This document shows positions 16,917-24,527 of a stretch of DNA of 64,000 nucleotides, piece after piece. The stretch is from Streptomyces gardneri (GTDB lineage: Bacteria > Actinomycetota > Actinomycetes > Streptomycetales > Streptomycetaceae), in the NCBI RefSeq assembly GCF_006539185.1, contig NZ_BJMN01000011.1:303883-367882 (forward strand), in the 5' to 3' direction. Position 1 is the first letter of the stretch; the number at the start of each line of letters is the position of its first letter. The notes beneath the pieces were generated by a model, which saw only the letters and a list, made by a program, of their open reading frames with translations, searched no databases and had not been told where the DNA came from. The translations under genes were made by a program, and so were the position numbers.

Positions 16917-17446
16917 AGCAGACCCCTCTCGGTGAGCAGCGCGTGGAGCTGCGCCGCGGACTCCTGCACGGTCTGGTTCTGGGACTCGATCCGGAGATCG
17001 GGCGTCTCGGGGGCCTCGTACGGGTCGTCGACGCCGGTCAGGCCGCTGATCTCGCCGGCGGCCTGCTTGGCGTAGAGGCCCTTGACGTCGCGGACCGAGC
17101 AGACCTCGACGGGGGTGGCCACGTGCACCTCGACGAAGGCGGTGCCCTCGGCGGCGTGGCGCTTGCGGACCGCCTCGCGGCTGTCGGCGTACGGGGCGAT
17201 GACCGGCACCAGGACCTGCACGCCGTGCGAGGCGAGCAGCTCGGCGACGAAGCCGATGCGCTGCACGTTGGTGTGCCGGTCCTCGCGGGTGAAGCCGAGG
17301 CCCGCGGAGAGGAACTCGCGGATCTCGTCGCCGTCGAGGATCTCGACGCGGTGGCCTTCCTCGCGGAGGCGGCCGGCCAGCTCGTACGCGATGGTGGTCT
17401 TTCCGGCGCTCGGCAGGCCGGTGAGCCAGATGGTGGCACCGGTCAC
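16913..17446 (-). CDS. cysC: Adenylylsulfate (APS) kinase
   Basis: 177 residues from GTG 17446, which has AGGAG 7 bases upstream and gives the usual start TGATIWLTGLPSAGKTT. An ATG at 17503, overlapping the cysH stop, would add 19 residues without a good ribosome site. P-loop GLPSAGKT (residues 10-17), then ILDGDEIREFLSAGLGF and REDRHTNVQRIGFVA for APS binding. It phosphorylates APS to PAPS. Since the neighbouring CysH looks like the iron-sulfur APS-type reductase, PAPS made here may serve sulfotransferases or a mixed route. Confidence 0.92.
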   Translation of the reverse strand: MTGATIWLTGLPSAGKTTIAYELAGRLREEGHRVEILDGDEIREFLSAGLGFTREDRHTNVQRIGFVAELLASHGVQVLVPVIAPYADSREAVRKRHAAEGTAFVEVHVATPVEVCSVRDVKGLYAKQAAGEISGLTGVDDPYEAPETPDLRIESQNQTVQESAAQLHALLTERGLL

Positions 17447-17502
17447 GTGGTTCTCCTGGGAGGTGTGGGAGATCTCGGGGGAGGTCTGAGGGGTGGGGGT
17501 CA

Positions 17503-18246
17503 TCAGCCGTGCAGCCCGCACTCGGTCTTGGTGCGGCCCGCCCAGCGTCCGGCGCGGGCGTCCTCGCCCTCCAGTACGCGACGGGTGCAGGGGGAGCAGC
17601 CGACGGAGGCGTAACCGTCCATCAGGAGCGGGTTGGTGAGGACACCGTGCTCCATGACGTACGCGTCGACGTCGTCCTGCGTCCAGCGGGCGATGGGGGA
17701 GACCTTGACCTTCCGCCGCTTCTCGTCCCAGCCGACGACCGGGGTGTTCGCCCGGGTCGGGGACTCGTCGCGGCGCAGGCCGGTGGCCCAGGCGCTGTAC
17801 GCGGTCAGGCCCTCCTCCAGCGGCTTGACCTTGCGCAGCGCGCAGCACAGGTCGGGGTCGCGGTCGTGCAGCTTCGCGCCGTGCTCGGCGTCCTGCTCGG
17901 CCACGGTCTGACGCGGGGTCAGGGTGATGACGTTGACGTCCATGACGGCGTCGACGGCGTCCCGGGTGCCGATGGTCTCCTCGAAGTGGTAGCCCGTGTC
18001 GAGGAAGACGACGTCCACGCCGGGCCGGACCCGCGAGGCGAGATGGGCGACGACGGCGTCCTCCATGGAGGACGTGACGCAGAAGCGCGCTCCGAAGGTG
18101 TCTACGGCCCACCGGAGGATCTCCAGGGGCGAGGCGTCCTCCAGGTCGCGGCCGGCCTGCTCGGCGAGTGCCTTGAGGTCGGCCGCGGTGTCGGCGGCGT
18201 CGGCAGTGTCGTCCTGGCTGCCTTCTTCGTGCTGAGTGACCGTCAT
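17503..18246 (-). CDS. cysH: Phosphoadenylyl/adenylyl-sulfate reductase
   Basis: 247 residues, ATG 18246 behind GGGAGGGAAGAG. PP-loop-derived region RFCVTSSMEDAVVAHLA and LDTGYHFEETIGTRD. The cysteine pairs of the [4Fe-4S] class are present: LCCALRKVKPL and CSPCTRRV, plus the catalytic C-terminal ECGLHG. Proteins with the four extra cysteines generally reduce APS (some accept PAPS) to sulfite using thioredoxin. It receives activated sulfate from CysDN and hands sulfite to the reductase encoded two genes upstream. The start overlaps the stop of the small zinc-ribbon gene as ATGA. Confidence 0.93.
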   Translation of the reverse strand: MTVTQHEEGSQDDTADAADTAADLKALAEQAGRDLEDASPLEILRWAVDTFGARFCVTSSMEDAVVAHLASRVRPGVDVVFLDTGYHFEETIGTRDAVDAVMDVNVITLTPRQTVAEQDAEHGAKLHDRDPDLCCALRKVKPLEEGLTAYSAWATGLRRDESPTRANTPVVGWDEKRRKVKVSPIARWTQDDVDAYVMEHGVLTNPLLMDGYASVGCSPCTRRVLEGEDARAGRWAGRTKTECGLHG

Positions 18247-18422
18247 ATCTCTTCCCTCCCAGGGGTGGTGCCCGAAGCGCCCGGGGCGAGCAGCCCCAGG
18301 AACTTCAACTGGAAGGCCCGGCTGCACGCGGCGCATTCCCAGGCGCCATGACCCTGCTCGTTCGGACGCAGGTCCTCGTCCCCGCAGTAGGGGCAGTGGA
18401 ACGGTGCGGCTCGCTCGCTCAT
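18243..18422 (-). CDS. 59-residue zinc-ribbon protein inside the sulfate operon
   Basis: ATG 18422, with CGGAGGAA 9 bases upstream; stop 18243-18245. It begins MSERAAPFHCPYCGDEDLRP and carries two CxxC pairs, C10/C13 and C30/C33 (WECAACSRAF), a classic rubredoxin-like zinc ribbon. The first four bases overlap the end of sir and the last four overlap the start of cysH (ATGA at both ends), so it is locked into coupled translation with both enzymes. Function is not established. A role as a metal-binding accessory or electron-transfer partner of the reductases is inferred from position only. Confidence 0.85.
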   Translation of the reverse strand: MSERAAPFHCPYCGDEDLRPNEQGHGAWECAACSRAFQLKFLGLLAPGASGTTPGREEI

Positions 18423-20116
18423 GAGAGGGATTCCTCCGAGGCGCGGGCCGTCCAGGTCGCGAAGCGCTCGCCGTCCTCGCGCTCCGCCTGGAAGCGCTTG
18501 AGGACCCGCTCCACGTAGTCCGGGAGCTCGGCGGCGGTGACCTTCAGGCCGCGGACCTTGCGGCCGAAGCCGGCCTCAAGGCCGAGCGCGCCGCCCAGGT
18601 GCACCTGGTAGCCCTCGACGCGGTTGCCCTCGTCGTCCAGCACCAGCTGGCCCTTGAGACCGATGTCCGCGACCTGGATACGGGCGCAGGCGTTCGGGCA
18701 GCCGTTGATGTTGATCGTCAGCGGCTCGTCGAACTCCGGGATGCGGCGCTCCAGTTCGTCGATGAGCGAGGAGCCGCGGCCCTTCGTCTCGACGATCGCG
18801 AGCTTGCAGAACTCGATGCCGGTGCAGGCCATCGTGCCGCGCCGGAACGGCGAGGGGGTGACCCGCAGGTCCAGCGCCTCCAGGGCGGAGACGATGCCGT
18901 CGACCTGCGACTCCTCGATGTCGAGGACGAGCATCTTCTGCTCGGCGGTCGTACGGACCCGGCCGGAGCCGTGCGTCTCGGCGATCTCGGCGATCTTCGT
19001 CAGGGTGGCGCCGTCGACCCGGCCGACGCGCGGCGCGAAACCGACGTAGAACCGGCCGTCGTTCTGGCGGTGGACGCCGACGTGGTCACGCCACTGGCCG
19101 GCAGGCTGCTCGGGGGCGGGGCCGTCCGTCAGCTTGCGCTTCAGGTACTCGTCCTCCAGGACCTGGCGGAACTTCTCCGGGCCCCAGTCGGCGACGAGGA
19201 ACTTCAGACGGGCGCGGTTGCGCAGCCGGCGGTAGCCGTAGTCGCGGAAGATCGAGATGACGCCCTCGTACACGTCCGGGACCTCGTCGAGCGAGACCCA
19301 GGTGCCGAGCCGGACGCCGAGCTTCGGGTTGGTGGAGAGGCCGCCGCCGACCCACACGTCGAAGCCGGGGCCGTGCTCGGGGTGACGCACGCCGACGAAC
19401 GCGATGTCGTTGATCTCGTGCGCCACGTCGAGCAGCGGCGAGCCGGAGATCGCGGACTTGAACTTGCGGGGCAGGTTGGAGAAGTCCTTGTTGCCCACGA
19501 TCCGCCGGTAGATCTCGTCGATGGCGGGCGTGCCGTCGATGATCTCGTCCTCGGCGATCCCGGCCACGGGCGAGCCGAGGACGACACGCGGGGTGTCGCC
19601 GCAGGCCTCGGTGGTCGACAGGCCGACCGCCTCCAGGCGGTTCCAGATCTCGGGGACGTCCTCGATGCGGATCCAGTGGTACTGGACGTTCTGCCGGTCG
19701 GTGATGTCGGCGGTGCCGCGGGCGAACTCCTCGGAGATCTCGCCGATCACCCGGAGCTGCTGCGTGGTCAGCCGGCCGCCGTCGATGCGCACCCGGAGCA
19801 TGAAGTACTCGTCGTCCAGCTCCTCCGGCTCCAGGACGCCCGTCTTGGTGCCGTCCAGACCCTGCTTGCGCTGGGTGTAGAGGCCCCACCAGCGCATGCG
19901 GCCGCGCAGGTCGTTGGGGTCGATGGAGTCGAAACCGCGCTTCGAGTAGACCGTCTCAATGCGTGTCCGCACATTGAGACCGTCGTCGTCCTTCTTGAAC
20001 TGCTCATTGCCGTTCAGCGGGGTGAAGTGCCCCACGGCCCACTGACCCTCGCCACGGTGGCGCCCGGTCTTGCGGCGGGCGGCGGCGGGTGTGGGGTTTT
20101 CCGGGGTGGCGGCCAT
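18419..20116 (-). CDS. sir: Ferredoxin-dependent sulfite (nitrite/sulfite) reductase
   Basis: 565 residues from ATG 20116 (GAAGGACA upstream). Two nitrite/sulfite reductase half-repeats are visible; conserved text includes FARGTADITDRQNVQYHWI and WVGGGLSTNPKLGVRLG. The siroheme-[4Fe-4S] ligands are the cysteines of MACTGIEFCKLAIVETKGR and NINGCPNACARIQVADIGLK (C-x5-C and C-x3-C). It reduces sulfite to sulfide with six electrons from ferredoxin. It is the first enzyme gene of the cluster, preceded by a cysteine-containing leader peptide. The neighbourhood of cysHCDN settles sulfite rather than nitrite as substrate. Confidence 0.92.
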   Translation of the reverse strand: MAATPENPTPAAARRKTGRHRGEGQWAVGHFTPLNGNEQFKKDDDGLNVRTRIETVYSKRGFDSIDPNDLRGRMRWWGLYTQRKQGLDGTKTGVLEPEELDDEYFMLRVRIDGGRLTTQQLRVIGEISEEFARGTADITDRQNVQYHWIRIEDVPEIWNRLEAVGLSTTEACGDTPRVVLGSPVAGIAEDEIIDGTPAIDEIYRRIVGNKDFSNLPRKFKSAISGSPLLDVAHEINDIAFVGVRHPEHGPGFDVWVGGGLSTNPKLGVRLGTWVSLDEVPDVYEGVISIFRDYGYRRLRNRARLKFLVADWGPEKFRQVLEDEYLKRKLTDGPAPEQPAGQWRDHVGVHRQNDGRFYVGFAPRVGRVDGATLTKIAEIAETHGSGRVRTTAEQKMLVLDIEESQVDGIVSALEALDLRVTPSPFRRGTMACTGIEFCKLAIVETKGRGSSLIDELERRIPEFDEPLTININGCPNACARIQVADIGLKGQLVLDDEGNRVEGYQVHLGGALGLEAGFGRKVRGLKVTAAELPDYVERVLKRFQAEREDGERFATWTARASEESLS

Positions 20117-20149
20117 GGCGTTTTGTCCTTCGGGACTGCGAGAGGGCGG

Positions 20150-20181
20150 CTCTGACCTGCACACTCGCGCTGAGGTCAGAG
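20150..20181 (-). promoter_or_regulatory. 9-bp inverted repeat between leader peptide and sir
   Basis: CTCTGACCT (20150-20158) and AGGTCAGAG (20173-20181) are perfect inverted copies with a 14-base spacer, 34 bases upstream of the sir start. It can form an RNA hairpin in the leader or act as a DNA operator. Its place after the leader peptide fits attenuation-type control. Confidence 0.5.
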
Positions 20182-20242
20182 GGTGGCGCGTCAGTGCGCA
20201 GCAGGGTCGGGCAGAAGAGAGATCGCGGCGGTGCTGGTGGTC

Positions 20243-20326
20243 TCAGCGCGCCGGACAGATGGCGCTGGACATGCGGCCGAGGTCGACGTGCCGCCGACTC
20301 ACCAAGGCAGTTCCAGTTCCAGACAT
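20243..20326 (-). CDS. Cysteine-containing leader peptide of the sulfur assimilation operon
   Basis: 27 codons from ATG 20326 to TGA 20243-20245, or 19 codons from the in-frame GTG at 20302. It contains VSRRHVDLGRMSSAICPAR, which matches the conserved (S)RRHVDL-x-R-x-SSAIC leader peptide family that precedes sulfur and cysteine genes in many actinobacteria. The single Cys codon near the end would let ribosomes sense cysteinyl-tRNA supply. It lies 126 bases upstream of sir, with an inverted repeat between them. Family membership is from memory of the motif; the regulatory mechanism is inferred. Confidence 0.8.
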   Translation of the reverse strand: MSGTGTALVSRRHVDLGRMSSAICPAR

Positions 20327-20426
20327 GACGGAAGCGTGTCACGGGACTTTGGACCCAGTCCAGCATCGTCCGTAATTTGGACAGAACTGTCTCGATGCGC
20401 GAGATGCTGTGTTCCAGGTCACGTAA

Positions 20427-20450
20427 AAGGGGCCCCGGCGGGGGCCCCTT
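20427..20450 (-). terminator. Intrinsic terminator after the GNAT gene
   Basis: AAGGGGCCCC (20427-20436) and GGGGCCCCTT (20441-20450) form a perfect 10-bp stem with loop GGCG; read on the minus strand it is followed by TTTT. It lies 20 bases beyond the GNAT stop and isolates the sulfur operon promoter from upstream transcription. Confidence 0.85.
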
Positions 20451-20470
20451 CAACGTAGTCGGTGCGTGGT

Positions 20471-21040
20471 TCAGGCATGGGCGCCGGGCCAGGGGCCGGG
20501 GGTCTCCGACTCCTCGACCTCCTCCACCTTCGTGTCGAAGAGCCGGAAGCCGCGCCGCTCGTAGTTGTCCATCGCGTGCGGACCGTCGAGCGAGCAGGTG
20601 TGCAGCCACACCCGCGTCGTGGCCTCACGGTCCGGCCAGCGCTCGGCCAGGTCCCAGGCGCGCCGGACGCCCTCGGAGAGGAGGTGGCCGCCGATCCCGC
20701 GTCCGCGGAAGGCGGGGACCAGGCCGAAGTAGACGATCTCCACGACACCGTCGGGCTGCGGGTCGAGCTCCACGTACCCGGCCGGCGTCCCCCGGTCGTA
20801 CGCCACCCAGATCTCGGCGCCCGGCTTCTCGACGATCTCCTGCCACTGCTTGTACGTGAGCGCCAGCCGGTCGTTCCAGCGGATGTCGCCACCGACCGCC
20901 GTATAGAGGAAGCGGCTGTACTCCGCCGAGGGCACCGCGGCCCGGGCGATCGTGATGTCGTCGCCCTCGGGGACCCGGGAGGGACGGAGATCGGACGGCG
21001 AGGTCTGTTCGAGGGACCAGGTGGTGAGCGTGATGTGCAT
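20471..21040 (-). CDS. GNAT family N-acetyltransferase
   Basis: 189 residues. The acetyl-CoA binding motif A is IVYFGLVPAFRGRGIGGHLL (R-G-R-G-I-G), followed by motif B with VWLHTCSLDGPHAMDNYERR and the GFRLF strand. The HTCSLDGPHAMDNYERRGF segment is characteristic of a large actinobacterial GNAT subgroup. It transfers acetyl to an unknown amine. No clear ribosome site precedes ATG 21040. TGCGAT at the right distance suggests a leaderless mRNA. Confidence 0.85.
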   Translation of the reverse strand: MHITLTTWSLEQTSPSDLRPSRVPEGDDITIARAAVPSAEYSRFLYTAVGGDIRWNDRLALTYKQWQEIVEKPGAEIWVAYDRGTPAGYVELDPQPDGVVEIVYFGLVPAFRGRGIGGHLLSEGVRRAWDLAERWPDREATTRVWLHTCSLDGPHAMDNYERRGFRLFDTKVEEVEESETPGPWPGAHA

Positions 21041-21182
21041 GGGCCCATCGCATCACGAGCCCCGACGGGGAGGCGACCGGGGTCGGAGGCCGCGTTCCGG
21101 GGCCCGGTGGGCAGGGTGTCCAAGGAGTGGGACGGGGGTCCGCGCGGTTCCGTTCGGCCTCTGCTCTTCCCGGCCGTCCGGC

Positions 21183-22484
21183 TCACGCCTCCGTGGCCGT
21201 CCGGGCCGCTCTGACCGCCGGGGCCGTCGAGTGGGGCAGGAGGTCCGCCGGGCGTTCCGGGCGGAGGAGCTCCACCGCCACCTCCTCGCGGAAGCGGTAC
21301 GGGCGGTGCGCCAGGACACCCGCCAGGTTCCGGCGTACCCGGGACATCTCCGCCCGCACGGTCACCGTCCTCGTACGGTCGCCGAAGACGTCGTCCGCCA
21401 GCTCCGCCGCCGTCCGGCCGTCGCGGTGCAGCGCCAGGACGTAGAGGAGCTCCGCGTGCCGGGGGCTGAGCTCCTGCTGCCAGCTGCCCGCCTCCCCCGA
21501 GACGGCCACCGTCCAGCGGCGCGGCCGGCTCAGGTCGAGGACCACCCGGCTCGCCGCGGCCGCGCCGGACTCCACCGGCCGGGTCTCCTCCTCCACCCGC
21601 AGCAGCCAGCCGCCGGGCAGCGGCTCCACCGCGCACAGGCCCAGCGAGGGCAGCCACACCCGGCCCGCGCGGAAGGACTTGGGCAGCGGGATCCGGTCCA
21701 TCGGCGCGAGGCCGGTCACCGCCGCCGTCCAGCCGTGGATGTCGACCGCCACGGCCCGGCCGCCCACCCGGCACAGGATCGGCGCGGCCACCGCCCGCAG
21801 CCGCTCTACCGACCGCCGGTGCCGCTCCCGCATCTCGGCCTCGGCGAGCTGGGCGACCGAGGCGACCAGCGCCAGCATCGCCGGATGGAAACTGGACGCG
21901 GGACCGCTCACGTCCAGGATCCCCAGGAGCCGCTGATCGCGCGGATCGTGCACGGGCGCGGCGGCACAGGTCCAGTTGTGCAGGGTGTGCACGTAGTGCT
22001 CGGCGGAGTGCACCTGCACGGCCCGGCCCATGGCGAGCGCCGTGCCGACCGCGTTCGTCCCGGTCGCGTGCTCGGTCCAGGCCGCGCCCTCCTCCAGACA
22101 GATGCCGTTCGCCTGGCGCAGCACCGCGAGGTTCCCCTGGCGCCACAGCACCCGGCCGTGCTCGTCGGTGACCACCATGATCTGGAGAGAGGTGTCGGCG
22201 ATACCGGCGAGGCCGCCGCTGAGCGTCTGCATCACCTCGGCCAGGAGCGTGCTCCTGCGCCGCTGCTCCAGCTCGTCCCGCTGGAGCAGCACGCTGCTCG
22301 TGCTCTGGTCGGGGTCGAGTCCCAGCCGGGCCATCCGCTGCCAGGACGCGTCGATCACCGCGCGGGGCGCGATCGGTGGCGTACGGCCCGCGAGGGTCTC
22401 GTCGCGGACCCGGTGCAGCAGGCGGGCGGCCTGAGCGGCGTCCATGGCGGCCAGCCGCTTCATGTCGAGCTGCGTGTTCTTCAT
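21183..22484 (-). CDS. GAF domain-containing transcriptional regulator (acetoin/alcohol-type)
   Basis: 433 residues from ATG 22484, preceded by GGGAGAG. In-frame ATG codons upstream exist but lack ribosome sites. N-terminal helices with APRAVIDASWQRMARLGLDP, typical of AcoR-like regulators, are followed by a GAF domain (VVTDEHGRVLWRQGN, then ATGTNAVGTALAMGRAVQVH and EHYVHTLHNWTCAAAPVHDP). The C-terminal 90 residues (LSPRHAELLYVLALHRDGRT, DDVFGDRTRTVTVRAEMSRVRR) look like a winged-helix DNA-binding domain instead of the AAA+/Fis module of AcoR. In Streptomyces such proteins often sit next to aldehyde dehydrogenases, but none is adjacent here. Confidence 0.8.
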   Translation of the reverse strand: MKNTQLDMKRLAAMDAAQAARLLHRVRDETLAGRTPPIAPRAVIDASWQRMARLGLDPDQSTSSVLLQRDELEQRRRSTLLAEVMQTLSGGLAGIADTSLQIMVVTDEHGRVLWRQGNLAVLRQANGICLEEGAAWTEHATGTNAVGTALAMGRAVQVHSAEHYVHTLHNWTCAAAPVHDPRDQRLLGILDVSGPASSFHPAMLALVASVAQLAEAEMRERHRRSVERLRAVAAPILCRVGGRAVAVDIHGWTAAVTGLAPMDRIPLPKSFRAGRVWLPSLGLCAVEPLPGGWLLRVEEETRPVESGAAAASRVVLDLSRPRRWTVAVSGEAGSWQQELSPRHAELLYVLALHRDGRTAAELADDVFGDRTRTVTVRAEMSRVRRNLAGVLAHRPYRFREEVAVELLRPERPADLLPHSTAPAVRAARTATEA

Positions 22485-22600
22485 CGGTCTCTCCCAGCCA
22501 CCCGTGGTGCTGTATCGGTTCTGCATAGGGCAGATGTCCGGAGTGTCGGTGCCCATGGTGCCGTTCGGGGCCGCCCGGCGCGGCCCGGTTCGGGTAATCC

Positions 22601-22616
22601 TGCAACCCTTTGCAAC
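22601..22616 (-). promoter_or_regulatory. Phased direct repeat TGCAAC, candidate regulator site
   Basis: TGCAAC at 22601-22606 and again at 22611-22616, exactly 10 bases apart, about 120 bases upstream of the GAF regulator start. Spacing of one helical turn suggests side-by-side binding of a regulator, possibly autoregulation. Confidence 0.4.
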
Positions 22617-22660
22617 TCTGGCGACCTCCCCGTCCCGTGCCCGAGGGTGGAGTGAGCGGT

Positions 22661-22690
22661 GGGTGGTGCCGTGTCGGCGCAGCACCACCC
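22661..22690 (-). terminator. Hairpin downstream of the AidB-like gene
   Basis: GGGTGGTGC (22661-22669) and GCACCACCC (22682-22690) form a perfect 9-bp stem with a 12-base loop, about 130 bases beyond the acyl-CoA dehydrogenase stop. There is no strong T run. Confidence 0.4.
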
Positions 22691-22821
22691 CCGCTCTCCG
22701 CGCGTGCCGGCCTTGACGGGCCCACCCCTGGTACGCGCGGCTCAACACTCCGGCCCGCGTGAGCCGATACGACGCGACGGCACGACGCCCCGACACAGCG
22801 GCTGCGAACGAGTGCGACGTG

Positions 22822-24510
22822 TCAGACCGTCACCCGCGCCCGCTCCACCACCGCCCGCAGGTCGAGCGTGTGCGCCAGCGTCCCGAACGTCGATCCCCCG
22901 TCCCCGCCGAGCCGCGACGCGCAGTACGCGTCCGCCACCTCCGGCGGCGCCCACCGCACGAGCAGCGACCCCTGCAGCACCAGCGCCATCCGCTCCACGA
23001 GCCGTCGCGCCCGTGCCTCGATCCCCTCCAGGTCGGCCAGTTCGCCCAGCAGGTCCCGGATCGCCCGGTCGAGCCGGTGGTCCGCGCCGCGCGCCGCCCC
23101 CACCTCCCGCAGGAACGCGTCGAACGCCCCGGGCCCGGTCCGCAGCGCCCGCAGCACGTCGAGCGCCTGGACGTTTCCCGACCCCTCCCAGACCGAGTTG
23201 AGCGGCGACTCGCGCAACAGCCGCGGCAGCCCCGACTCCTCCACGTACCCGTTGCCGCCCAGGCACTCCAGGGCCTCCGCCACCACCGGCGTACACCGCT
23301 TCGTCACCCAGTACTTCGCCACCGGAACGGCGATACGGAGGAAGGCCCGCTCACGCTCGACGTGGTTGTTGCCGTCGGTTTCACCGGCGCGGTCGGTTGC
23401 TGTGGTGCCTTCGACGGCGTCGTACGCCGCCGCCAGGCGCATCCCCAGTACCGTCGCCGCCTCCGACTCCAGGGCCAGATCGGCGAGGACGTTCCGCATG
23501 AGCGGCTTCTCGATCAGCACCCCGCCGAAGGCCTCGCGGTACGCGCAGTGGTGCACGGCCTGCGCCACCGCCTGCCGCATCAGCGCCGCCGAGCCGAGCA
23601 CACAGTCGAGGCGTGTCGCCGCCACCATGCCGATGACGGCCCGGACCCCGCGCCCCTCCTCGCCGACCCGGCGCGCCCAGGTCGTCCCGTCGAACTCCAC
23701 CTCGGCGGAGGCGTTCGAGCGGTTGCCCAGCTTGTCCTTCAGCCGCTGGATCGCGAACGCGTTGCGCGAGCCGTCGGGGAGCACCCGCGGCAGCAGGAAG
23801 CAGGTCAGCCCGGCCGGTGCCTGCGCCAGGACCAGGAAGGCGTCCGACATCGGAGCCGAGCAGAACCACTTGTGCCCCGTCAGGACGTACTCCCCGTCCG
23901 TCCCCAGCGGACGCGCCTCCGTCGTGTTCGCGCGTACGTCGCTGCCGCCCTGCTTCTCCGTCAGCGCCATCCCTAGCAGCGCCCCCGGCTTCTCGGCGAC
24001 GGGACGCAGCTCCCGCTCGTACACGTGCGAGGTCGCCGCCGGCTCCCACACCTCCGCGAGCTCCGGCTCGGCGCGCAGCGCGGGCACCGACGCGTGCGTC
24101 ATCGACAGCGGACAGACGTGCCCCGCCTCCGCCTGCGACACCACCAGGAGTCCGGCGGCGCGCCGCACATGACCACCCGGACGGCCCCACGCATCCGTGA
24201 GCCCCGCCCCCACCGACTTGCCGAGCAGCCGGTGCCAGGACGGATGGAACTCGACCTCGTCGATCCGGTTCCCGTACCGGTCGTGGGTCCGCAGCCGCGG
24301 CGCGTTCGTGTTCGCGAGCTCTCCCCACTCCCTGACCTGCTCGGATCCCCACGCCCTGCCCAGCAGGCTCAGCTCCTCGCGGGCCTCCGTCAGGACCTCG
24401 GGCGCGAGGTGCCGCTCGACCGCCTCCGCCAGCGTCCGATCGCACGTGAAGACGTCGTATCCCACCAGGGGCGGAGCCTGGTTGGTCACGGTGTGGGTGC
24501 TCGCTGCCAT
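22822..24510 (-). CDS. Acyl-CoA dehydrogenase family protein, AidB-like
   Basis: 562 residues, about 170 longer than ordinary acyl-CoA dehydrogenases and matching the AidB subgroup. FAD-site text includes GMALTEKQGGSDVRANTTEA and LTGHKWFCSAPMSDAFLVLA, then LECLGGNGYVEESGLPRLLR and NSVWEGSGNVQALDVLRAL. The EESGLPRLLRE segment is typical of AidB. E. coli AidB is a flavoprotein of the adaptive response to alkylation; here an Ada-AlkA fusion gene lies 5 kb away. ATG 24510 has no ribosome site but a -10 hexamer at leaderless distance, shared with the divergent YihY gene. Confidence 0.85.
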   Translation of the reverse strand: MAASTHTVTNQAPPLVGYDVFTCDRTLAEAVERHLAPEVLTEAREELSLLGRAWGSEQVREWGELANTNAPRLRTHDRYGNRIDEVEFHPSWHRLLGKSVGAGLTDAWGRPGGHVRRAAGLLVVSQAEAGHVCPLSMTHASVPALRAEPELAEVWEPAATSHVYERELRPVAEKPGALLGMALTEKQGGSDVRANTTEARPLGTDGEYVLTGHKWFCSAPMSDAFLVLAQAPAGLTCFLLPRVLPDGSRNAFAIQRLKDKLGNRSNASAEVEFDGTTWARRVGEEGRGVRAVIGMVAATRLDCVLGSAALMRQAVAQAVHHCAYREAFGGVLIEKPLMRNVLADLALESEAATVLGMRLAAAYDAVEGTTATDRAGETDGNNHVERERAFLRIAVPVAKYWVTKRCTPVVAEALECLGGNGYVEESGLPRLLRESPLNSVWEGSGNVQALDVLRALRTGPGAFDAFLREVGAARGADHRLDRAIRDLLGELADLEGIEARARRLVERMALVLQGSLLVRWAPPEVADAYCASRLGGDGGSTFGTLAHTLDLRAVVERARVTV

Positions 24511-24515
24511 GCCGA

Positions 24516-24522
24516 TACGGTA
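24516..24522. promoter_or_regulatory. Palindromic -10 region serving two divergent leaderless genes
   Basis: TACGGT (24516-24521, plus strand) and TACCGT (24522-24517, minus strand) overlap in ATACGGTAA. Each ends 6 bases from a start codon: GTG 24528 to the right and ATG 24510 to the left. Polymerase bound in one direction would exclude the other. The -35 regions are weak on both sides. Confidence 0.4.
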
Positions 24523-24527
24523 AGCAG

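Larger units (their letters stand above)
22485..22821. other. 337-base gap between GAF regulator and acyl-CoA dehydrogenase
   Basis: No gene is supported here. It holds two TGCAAC copies one helical turn apart and a 9-bp inverted repeat, both listed separately. The GAF regulator promoter must lie within it. Nothing else is recognised. Confidence 0.6.
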
